Assembly: GCF_018873765.1 (NCBI RefSeq)
Contig: NC_057926.1
Coordinates: 36,316,946 to 36,380,945 of the forward strand
Source: Telopea speciosissima
Lineage: Eukaryota; Streptophyta; Magnoliopsida; Proteales; Proteaceae
Direction: 5' to 3'
Length of the DNA stretch: 64,000 nucleotides
In this document: in pieces, positions 27,301 through 37,783 of the stretch
Numbering within the stretch: the stretch's first letter is position 1
Layout of the letters: each line of letters opens with the position of its first letter
Notes under the pieces: model-generated
Seen by the model: the letters and a program-made list of their open reading frames with translations, nothing else
Told to the model about the DNA's origin: nothing
Database searches by the model: none
Program-made: the position numbers and the translations under genes

Positions 27301-30300
27301 ATGATATAGTGGTTACTGGCAATGATGGTGATGAGATCAGACGGATGAAGACCTTCCTTGGACAAGAATTTGAGATTAAAGATCTAGGGAAACTATGATA
27401 CTTTCTTGGGATTGAATTATCCAGATCTTCTAAAGGCATTTTTCTCTCCCAAAGGAAGTATGTCCTAGACTTATTAGCTGAGACCGGGTTGCAAGGCTAT
27501 CATCCTTCAGATACTCCTATGGACCCTACTGTTCGACTCAAGGAGAAAGAGGGTGAACCTGTTGATAAAGGCCTGTACCAAAGACTTGTAGGGAGGCTGA
27601 TTTATCTTTCACACACGCATCCTGACATTGCTGTCGCCGTGAGTACTGTGAGCCAGTTTATGCATGATCCCTACTCTTCTCATATGGAGGTTGTTCTTCG
27701 TATCTTGCACTATTTGAAGTCAGCTCCTGGAAAAGGAATTCTTTTGTCTACTCATGGTCATCTACGGATAGAAGCATACACCGATGCCGATTGGGCTGGT
27801 TCTACAGATCGGAAGTCTATTTCGAGTATTGCTCCTTTGTAGGTGGAAATCTTGTCACATGGCGAGCAGAAGCAAAATGTGGTTGCTCGTTCTAGTGCCG
27901 AGCAGTTTCGAGCTATGGCACAAGGTATTTGTGAGTTACTATGGCTTAAAGGTTTGCTACAAGATCTTGGTGTTCCTATTCGTCTTCCTATGATGCTGTA
28001 CTGCGACAACAAGGCTGCCATCAGCATAGCACACAACCCGGTACAGCATGATCGTACCAAGCATGTTGAGGTGGATAGGCATTTCATCAAAGAGAAGTTA
28101 GAAGCTGGGCTGATTTGTATTCCCTTTGTGACATCTGCGGATCAACTTGCTGTTATCTTCACCAAGGGATTGCCTGGAAAATTGTTTCATCCCAACCTAG
28201 TCAAGTTGGGCATGATCGACATCTTTGCTCCAACTTGAGGGGGAGCGTTGAAATAGGCTGCTTACACGATTGGGGTAAGCAGTCCTAGTTTGATTAGGAT
28301 TAGTCCTACTAGTCCTAGCTGATTAGGATTAGTCCTACTAGTCCTAGCTGATTAGGATTTGTCCTAGTCATGTTAGGAGTAGTACTAGTCAGATTAGATT
28401 CTTTTCTTTTATTTTATTTATATTGTTTTACCCTCAGCCGAGTCCTATTCTGGCATTCCTAGTTGTATTAGGAATTCCTAGTAGGACTAGGACTGAGGTG
28501 TTATTATTCCTATTTGTACTTTGATCAGATTTACTTCAAGTTATTATAAATAAAGGGGCTTGGGTGATCGATTCTAATCACTCAAGCATTCATATCAAAG
28601 CTGTTTACACTCCACATCATCAGGCCCATACACAGGGTCATCACTGTCATCATCACTATCATAATCCCCTTGTACTAGGTCTGGGCAAGTCGCATGAACT
28701 GCCTCCTCAAATGTTATCCTTGCCTTCTCCCTTTCTATTTTCCTCCTCTGCCGTACCCTCATGCTTTCAGCTATGGCCCTAGCAATCTCCACAAATACCA
28801 TGGTGCATGCCATCACATCTGTGGCATTCCCAGCCAAATGTTGTCTCAGTCTTGTGGCCCCACCTGACATAATCGTCTTGTGACAATAGTTGCATCGTGT
28901 TTATCATTTGTCACCAAAAGGAGTACCATGCAGCCATGCAACAGCTGTCCTATCACCTCCCCTACCTCCTCTCCTGCCTCTTCCCCTATCGCCTCCCCCG
29001 TCGTCATCCCTGTCAGCCATTATCTTACCTCCTTATTGTTGCATAAAGAAAAAAAAGAAGCCATTATTAACTAAGAAACATCAAATTGAGACCACTAAAA
29101 CAACTATGTAGGCACTCATTATTTTTCCTCTAATCCTCATATTTTTTTCATAATTAAAAATAATTTTCAGAATTTTCTTTCAATAAAATATGGCCTAATA
29201 CAAGAAAACCAAATATGGTACAGCATTTGAAGCCTCATATGCACTTCAATTTCTGTACCATAAATTTACTTTATGATTTCTAAACAAAACAGAATATTTT
29301 CCTTATTTTTCCCTATTTTTTTGAGGTTTTTAAATATGTTTCATAATTTTGGAAATTAAAAATAATTATTTACCTACTGAAAATAATTTCTGACACCGTG
29401 AGGCTGTAAATTGGCCAACGATGATTAACATATATATAAATGAGCCCCATCCAGTTTATATTAACTCTATTTTTTCACATATATGTTGTAGGAAAATCAA
29501 CTTTTTTTACCAAAAAAAAAAATCGAGGCCATAGATTGACCTCCGGTATCTAACAAATAAGAAAATCTACTCCCATACAACAAGTATTTGTCATTATTTT
29601 TTCAAAAAAAATATTTTTTGCGAATAGTAACTTTACCTGAAATAGTTGAATGTACCCAAATCTTCCATAGTAAGCAGCAATCAATCTCTTCGTAGTGATG
29701 TGGCAACCCCCAGTAGTGTATCCCAGTAGTATTGAGTGGTGATGTGGCAAAGAAAATCAAGATCCAAGCTTGTTCCCACTTCTATAGGTCCAAACCCACC
29801 AAATTGGGGAGAAATGTTCGAAATTCCGAACTAAGGGTCGAGACCCTGCCTATTTATAATGGGATTTCTAGCATCTCAGCGAGACGGTACAAAGAGTACC
29901 GAAATCTCGCCGAAATTTCGTTAAACTCGACCGAAACTATGTCAAACTAAGAACTCATGTGAGATTTTGTCTCGACCAGGTTGAGATCTCGACAATTTTT
30001 TTAATTATGACAAGATTACCTCCAACAAACGTACAGTTCCTGACTTCCTGTAGTAGATCATCGATTACCATCGGGTCTGCATCAGAATAACCAATGATAT
30101 TGGTGTGACCATGACAACGATAAATAAATTTTTTCTTAGCACACGCTTAAGATACCTCAGGGTACGACATGTTGCCTCCCAATGGACCAAATGAGGTATC
30201 TTAACTCTAGGAAAAGGATGTATTTATTTTAATAGAATGTAAACCATAATCCTCCAGTAATCACAGTAGTTGTACTTGATGAAATCCTAGTTGTGCATGT

Positions 30301-33300
30301 TCAAAAAACTAGGGTTCAACCAAAGAAAAAACAGCATAGGTGGCTGCACACCAGAAGATAGAGAAACCCCTAACAAGCACTCAAAACAAATATGAAAAAA
30401 GAACAAGAGGTATTGAAATCAATTCTCTAATACCATGTGACAGTATTAGAACTTGAGATCAGTACCTACACATGCAAGAAAGGAAGAGGAAAAGTAGAAG
30501 AAGAGAGAATAGAGAGAACAACACTCCACGATTAGAGAGAACTGGAATACTCTCTAATCGTGGGTGAGGGAACCTTTTATAATAATAGATTGTACAAATT
30601 GCAATGATGGACAAAATATAAACTCACGGACAAAAACACCCCTGCTGATGGCCCGACACCATAAACACTTTACACATGGGAAGATGGTTTTTACAATTTC
30701 CACATTGACAATGGACATGGTACATAAAAATTAGTACTTGGTATAAATTAGACAGGCATATGCAGTCATACTGGATCAGAAAAGAAGTTCCCATGATTTC
30801 AATAGAAGGAGATAAATTAGCAACCAACTTAACTTACCCTGAGAAAATAATCTTCCTAGTTTTCTTGGCCAATCCAGGCAAGATACACAATCGTGTATTA
30901 TATCCCCACAATCAACATATGTATGTGTATGGGTGGTTAGGTCAATTTTGTATCACTAGTCATAAATGTTATGAGTGACATGGTAAAGAGAGAAATTACC
31001 CATTTAGGGTTGGCACAGTGACGTGTGTGTCTTGCATGCAGTCACTGAGATCGATGAACTCAGAACATTGAGAAGCAATGACACCACCAACTGGTGATTT
31101 ACCGTCCACCGGATGAACTTCCCTGGCACATGGCAAGAGGTCTTTGTTTGTTCCATCAACAGAAAATACTGACAAGAAGAACTTCTGGATTTCTTTAAGT
31201 TCTGTTGCTACCAAATTTTGCTCTGTCTGTATCACCATCTGCACTAAAGATGGAAAGAAATTCTTACCTTACAGAAGAAGGTGATGCCATGTGAATAAAT
31301 CAACATCAAGATCCATAAAAAGATGAAAACCTTTAACAAGAAACAACCTTTGGAGGATCCTGTTGAAGATCTACAAAGTGAATTTTTATCTCTGAGTTTA
31401 GGCTTGACTCTACAAACTCAGCAAGTCCTCCAACATGTATCAAATAAATCATATCTTCTATAACCATTACTCTCAAAGGCTGCAAAACCAATGATTCCTG
31501 AAAGCCAAATATTATACTTAAGCAAGCGACCAACAAATTAACACTCTGTTAAAGTGAATGGTTGACACAAATAATTAATACAACCTGAAATAACAGGAAA
31601 CTCTCCCCCTACAGAATTGATAAGTTTAGAAACAACAAAATCATTAAAGGGTCACTGTCAATAAGAGAGAATCTAAAACCAATACCAGCAAGTTGCTTCA
31701 TTGTCTCTGTAGTCTGCACGCCAACCAACAAGAGGTCAACTGTGTCGGTTCTATTAGAATCCGGCCAGTTATGACCATAGTTGACAAATTCGAATTCAGA
31801 AATAATTTGGAATAATTCGTTTTACCAATTTAAGAATTTGGTCCAAGTAAAAAACTGGACTATAAAATAATTTGGATTAATAAAGGAATTATTTGTTTAC
31901 CTGTAAAAAATTTGGATGTTCATTTTTAATAATTATTTCACCTATTTTTTAACAATCATCTATCATATTCCGATAACATAAAAATGATATATAAATTTAA
32001 ATATGAATTAATACTCATGGTAGTTCACTTGAAACTATCATTGCGACCTAGTGGTCATGGGTTCGATTCGGGAAACAGCCTATCTGCGAAGCGGGGGTAA
32101 GGCTGCATACATTATGACCCTCCCCAGACCCTGCAGTGGCGGGAGCCTCAAGCACTGGGTAAGCCCTTTTTTGTAGTTCACTTGAAACTGAGGTAGTTGC
32201 AAGTAGTTTTAGTGAACTGTATGGACAATTCAAGTTAAATCTGTTAATTGCATTTTTTTTTAATAATTTTAATTCTTTAATCATTCAAACAAATATTATA
32301 TTTGAGATTAAAGAAGAGCAAAAACCAATTGTGAATCTGCTATTGATCTAGAAGATGTACAGACAAATCAAGACTGACAAATCACTCTCATTGAGAGCAT
32401 AGACGTAATTTGAGCTCAGAATCATCAGCAAGAACATCTACCCATCTACTTGTAGGCATTGTTAATCTCAAAAAAGAACAGGAATGAATGCCACATTGAA
32501 ATGGATAACTTAAAATTGCGGGGGGGAAACCCGACTACCAATGCCGTGTATATTAGAAAATGAAGTTTTCTAATTTGTATTTGTCAATACTTCAATAGAT
32601 GAAGGAGAACAACAAACAATAAAATTTGAGAACAAAAGACAAGGGAGGGAATGGGGGAAGCTGGGTGGAGAGTAAAATGACAAGAATAGAAACAGGCCCA
32701 TTTACCTTCGAGTGAAACTGAAGCCCATAATACTTTTCAACACATTCTCGATTGCCGCAACAGAGCGTTGCCGACTCCTGACTACAACTGAAAACTCATA
32801 AGGAAACTTGGCAACCTTGTTGCCATGGCTCATCCAAACACTTTGCTTCTCACCAATGGCTTTAGAACCAAACAATCGCAAGTCCTCTCACAGTCATCTC
32901 TCCATCCTCCCATACTCCTGCTTCTCTCCAATTCTGACTTCTCCACCAAGCTTCTGCACAATCAGTTGGAAACCATAGAAAATACTCAACACGAGTATGT
33001 TATTAGCTTCAATATACTTGACGATTTTGGGCAGAAAGCAGGGCACACAATCGGTCTAAACAGAATGGGGCCAACGGAGAGAAGTATAACACGAGGGTTG
33101 AGATCAGTGATGGATATGAGAGGAAAAGTGCCGGAGATACAGAGGGAGAAGATGGAAGAAAGAGCTCAAGTTTATCAAAAGAATATCTTTAAATTTACTT
33201 ATCCCAATTATTATGACTGAATAATTTGCTAGAACGAATTTTTCACAAATTATCTGTTTAATGTGGATATAATTAAAGATATGTATGATGGCGTGATGAC

Positions 33301-36300
33301 TAGTGCGAGAACTGTGGGAAGGCAAGGTAGTGAATTACATCAAGGATCAGCTTTAAGCCCTGATTTATTTGCACTTATCATGCATGAATGATTTAACCAG
33401 AAACATTCAAAATGAAGTTCCCTGGTGTATGCTTTTTGCTGATGATATTGTTTAGGTAAATGAGACTAAAGTAGGGATTAACGCTAAGTTGGAGTTATGG
33501 AGATCAACCTTAGAATCAAAAGGTTTTAAGATAAGTAGAATGAAGACGGAGTATATGGTGTGTAACTTTAGTTACACTAAGATGGATAACAAAATAGTGA
33601 AAATAGAGGAGAGAGAGATACCATAAAGTGATTATTTTAGAAATCTGGGGTCAACCATAAATAAAGAAGGTGACAAAGAGGATGATGTTGCACAGTGAAT
33701 TAAATTGGGATGGATGAAGTGGATATGATGTAGAAATAAAGACTTATTTAAGGAGGAAGAAGGCTGCCTAGTCAGCCACGATTTTGCTTCACAGGGTTGT
33801 TGTTTTATTTTATGTTTTATGTCTTGTACGGTTCAGCTGGTCCAACCATTGGTCCAGTTTAAGTCATGGTCTAGTTTGGGTCAATTTAAGTAATTACTTT
33901 TACTTGAACTTTTAGTAATTGTTTAGTTAGTTAACTTCACATCAGATTAGAACTGGTAGTGTCTTGTACTCCAAGCTAAGCCGATTGGGGTCTTCTAATT
34001 TTGGAAGCTTATAATTTGGTAACTAGCTTCTGTTCTCTGTTTTTACATCTATAAAAGCAACCCATGGACACAGACTTAGCCCATGATTTTATGAATAACC
34101 ACTGCTGCTGTTGCATGCATGCTTCTTTAATGGAGTTTCCTTGGTGTTTGATCAAAGGAGGAAGGGACTGGTGTTCGATCCAGTCAACACCTTGCGCTGT
34201 GAAGCCTGGGTGGATGATATTTGTTCGGGTTTCTCATACGACCACTGTTCTGAAGTTACTTGAAGTTCCCTATCATCAATCAATCCACTGTCCAGTAAGT
34301 TCAGCCATTAATTTCTGTTAGTTTCTAATTTTGTCCCCTTAACCTTCTAATTTCTTATTCCCCAAGTCTATCATCCCCACTCCAATCCATTCATCAGAAC
34401 TGACCAATATTTTGATTGAATTTTAGTCCCCCCAGGAGAGGAACTCGATCAGAGTTTGAGACCAAACTGACTGTCTGATCTTCTGTTATGTGTTTTTCTC
34501 CGCATTCTGCCCCATATCGATATTAACCCAGTTTCAGACCTGAAATTGGTAGAAAGATTATAGGCTGTTGATTAAATATTGATCTGTGGTACTGATGTAT
34601 ATTCTGTTTCAGACTTATTTTCAATATGTTCTCAATTTCTGAATTCTGTTAGCCTATACTATTCCCTGTATTAATTGTTATTCTGTCCAACTGATATTCA
34701 TCCATCTCCTGTTATTGTTTTGAACTCTATTACAGGTTCAGAATAGTAATAACCATTACTCCTCCCTATTTCTGTACTCCACCTCAGTTGAGTACCCTGT
34801 TGAACCTTTGTTTTAGTCTCAGTCCTAGATTACCTTGAATCTGGAATTTTCTTTGAAATAAGATCCTGTTATTTGGGGATTGTTTGATTGTTACAAATTA
34901 GTCCTACATTAGGAGAGGTACTCCGGAGTGTTGTGGGATTGACATATTACTTTAAAGATTAAAGGAAAATCCTATAGGACTGTCGAACGTCCAGCTATGA
35001 TGTATGGGGCAGAATGTTGGGCAGTTAAGAAGTGTCATATAGATAAACTAAATGTAGCAGAAATGAGGATGTTGAGATGGATGTGTGGAAAACTAGGAAG
35101 GATAAAGTAGGGCATGACATTATTAGAGCTGATTTGAGAGTTGCCCATATACAAGATAAGCTCCGTGAAAGTCATTTGAGGTGGCATGACCATGTCCAAC
35201 AGAGGCCTTGAAATGCATCAGTTCGGAGGTGTGATTTGATCCATATTGAAGGATCTAAAAGAGCTAGTGGCAAGCCTAAATGACCCTAGGAGAAGTAATG
35301 AGGAAAGAGATGCATAGTTTAGGCCTGGCCTCAAGTATGACCTCAAATAGAGCTGATTGGAGAGCAAGGATCTGTGTAGTTGACTCCATTTAGGTGGGAT
35401 TTCGCTGAGTTGTTGACGATGCCGTTGTGCTCTTTTCTTTTTTACTTTTATTTTTAATATTTTATCTTTGCTATGATCCATGTAGCCAACCCCATTTAGT
35501 AGGGATAAGGCTGAGTTGTTGTTGCTGTTTATATCAATTATCTGCGAATATTGTGGGATTCGGGCAAATTATTTGTGTAATTCAGTTCGGCCGATCAATT
35601 AAGCAAATATTTTGCAAAATTGACAACTATGGTTATGACATGGACTATCTTCCCCCATCCACTATAGATGCCAAACTTCACTACCAAGGATAAACAGTGT
35701 TCCTTTATACAAATATTTTCAGCAATCTTTAACAGAAAAGAAGCTTCATTCCTTGCTTTCAATTCCTCCTTTGCCTCATAACATTAACTAATCAATTTTG
35801 TATCTAGTGCCACTTCGGCACTTCCAAAGCTGATCCGTGCTCAAAGCTCCTAAAAGAAAATTCAAGTTAACCAATTTAACCATCAGTGTACCAACGAAAA
35901 CCCCTATCCTCATTCATGGCTTGAAATCATAGTTGTCAAGGCGTCACCTAGGCACCTTGTTAGTGTCGCCTTGGTTCCCCCCCCCCCCCCTCTCTCTCAA
36001 CAGCCTTGGGTTGCCTAGCAGCCTTGACAACTATGCTTCCAATATCACACTTGAACTAAATCCTTTTCAATCCAATCCCAAGAATATATTATTTGATTAA
36101 TGGTAAGAGAATTGACCAGATGCATTAATATCCTCAAAGCTAGCATCAAGAATAATTATTTGAATAAGTGTACTGCTCTTTGCTTCTATTCTGCTTCCTC
36201 AGGAAAGTGTTTGTGCAATTAAAATACAATTTCCAGCCTCAGAACCAGATGCTTCAATCTCATTACCAGAATTTCTACCATGTATCAATGATGACTGTAG

Positions 36301-37744
36301 GCTGAGAATGTAAAGTTGATTTCAGATAGGCAAGTGATCTCTGGCTATTTGCTAGAAGGTGATGATCGGAGTCAGATGCAGGTATGTGGCACGAACCCCT
36401 GACAACTTTTCCAGGTGAAGAAGCTATTTTTTTAACAAACAGAATTGATGGATAGATTAACGGGGGGATATACAAAATTGATTGGTATATCCATTATTTG
36501 AATGGATATAAATGAAACTATCATGAATTCTAGTTCGAATGTCTGTGACCAAATTTGATGCATTTTGCAGAATAAATAGTTATTGCAATATCAATTTTTT
36601 TATTTTTTTTTTTTTTTTTTTTTGGAGGGGGGATTCGGAATATCAGTTTTTCCTTAGAAACCATATTTCTACCTTATCTGTTCATTAAACAAATTATGTG
36701 CAATGTAGCTTCATTCTTCTAACTGAATGCATCTTCATATTTTGTTCCAATTTATCTCGAAAATACATTTATGGAACTGCCATTCATCCAAATCAAGGGA
36801 CTGCATGTTCAAAGAGAAAATAACAATGCATCGAAGAACTTGCATCTAGAGACTAACAACCCACCATGAAAGGTTAGTGCTTTTAGCGCAAGTAATTAAT
36901 AGTTCTTCCAGAAGACTGTAACCATTCATGTTACAATTGCCACCACAAACACTATCATGCCATCATATTTACCAAAAGGTGTCTACTTTAGACCCTACAC
37001 ACAACTAACTCTAAACCATTTAATTAGAGATGTTTTTGAGCTGTTGCCCCATTAAGTTGAGAAATGAGGGGGAAAATCTGAGTATCGAAGGAATAAAGGT
37101 TTGTTTGAAGTTAGGAAAATTGATTTAGAACTTCTCTTTCAAAATCATAAAAGAAGTGGTGGGTGGGTAACATACAAACATTGTCTTTCTAGTATTCAGT
37201 ATTCTTTAAGAAACCCTCTTGCTTGTTCCTCTTCATTAGCCACTGCCCACAAAAATCTCCCTTCTCAGTCACTTTCTTATGAACATCTCAAGATGCCAGA
37301 CATATGTATTCATGTGCCAAGTAAATAGATTTTTAGCCAAAAAAAAAAAACAGAAATAGGACAGAAGTTATTGGACTTCTCAGCAGGTGCCCAAGTACAC
37401 AGATTTCTAAGCAAAAAACAGAAATAGAGCAGAAGTCATTGGATTTCACAGCAGGGACAAATAGCAACACTGGCAAACTACAATAGTGAGATTTAGTAGA
37501 CATTCTCGACATCAAGATCAATGAAATTGCTGCTCAGTATTGATGTATTAACACAGTTTCCAGGAAACGATGACCTGAGCTCTGTTAAAGTAGAACCTTT
37601 TGACTAAGTTGAAAGACAGTGCAGAGTCGTTCCTGAAGTTCAGGCATTTTTCCACCATAGTCAATCATCACTACCGGCCTTAATCCTGTGCACAAGGCTA
37701 AGATATCTGTCCAACAAATAACCACAAATTACACGTTACAGTAT

Positions 37745-37783
<39 letters not shown>

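Larger units (their letters stand above)
22805..28609 (+). mobile_element. Ty1/copia element C, full length, young
   Basis: A complete element of 5805 bp with LTRs at 22805-23139 and 28246-28609, flanked by CTCCA (22800-22804 and 28610-28614). Primer site TGGTATCGAGCC starts at 23140, a one-base-deleted form of the Met-tRNA site. The polypurine tract TTGAGGGGGAG precedes the 3' LTR. It lies inside the hAT transposase between VYGPDDVE and [12 protein letters not shown]. The LTRs differ by about five substitutions by eye, so it is among the youngest insertions here. Gag-pol already has stops and frameshifts. Confidence 0.92.
19723..29020 (-). pseudogene. hAT transposase (BED, DUF659, hATC), decayed and interrupted
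   Basis: A likely start at 29020 opens MADRDD with a Gly/Arg-rich tract. The BED zinc finger follows as CNYC...[14 protein letters not shown]...MACTMV (about 28900-28790), then an acidic [12 protein letters not shown] stretch. Copia C intervenes (22805-28609). DUF659 is clear at 22286-21954 ([31 protein letters not shown]). [19 protein letters not shown] and [10 protein letters not shown] follow at 21900-21770. The hATC dimerisation motif [16 protein letters not shown] is near 20850, next to LIHSKRCN. The tail ([18 protein letters not shown]) ends near 19723. Stops and frameshifts occur throughout; no active protein is possible. Confidence 0.85.
19185..30009 (-). mobile_element. hAT transposon with DUF659/hATC transposase, split by copia C
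   Basis: The ends are CAAGGTTAAAAAACTTGTC (left) and, inverted, CATAATTAAAAAAATTGTC (right). The 8-bp duplication ACAAGATT is perfect (19177-19184 and 30010-30017). It sits in the RNase H frame of copia G, which rejoins across it. Removing copia C (22805-28609) leaves about 5.0 kb, a normal size for an autonomous hAT. The subterminal regions are rich in GAGATCTCG/CGAAATTTCG motifs, shared with the remnant at 61-62 kb. The transposase is decayed. Confidence 0.85.
16555..30658 (-). mobile_element. Ty1/copia element G (internally deleted, host of nested insertions)
   Basis: On the minus strand a 5' LTR (30658-30436) and primer site are followed, after a short leader, directly by an RNase H domain in three blocks. 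Block one (about 30220-30018) has [16 protein letters not shown] and ends at the VGGNLV motif. The hAT element (30009-19185) interrupts it. Block two (19184-18876) continues [19 protein letters not shown] and the [11 protein letters not shown] motif. Copia B then interrupts, and block three (about 16800-16765) gives [12 protein letters not shown]. Gag, protease, integrase and most of RT are deleted. The 3' LTR was not found. The ends of the whole are approximate. Confidence 0.7.

Noticed and set aside
32700..32840. Extra DUF4504-strand exon candidate with a good donor (CACTCGAAG/GTAAAT)
   Set aside because: Exons 2 and 3 already join in phase 0 with conserved sequence, and no acceptor pairs with it.
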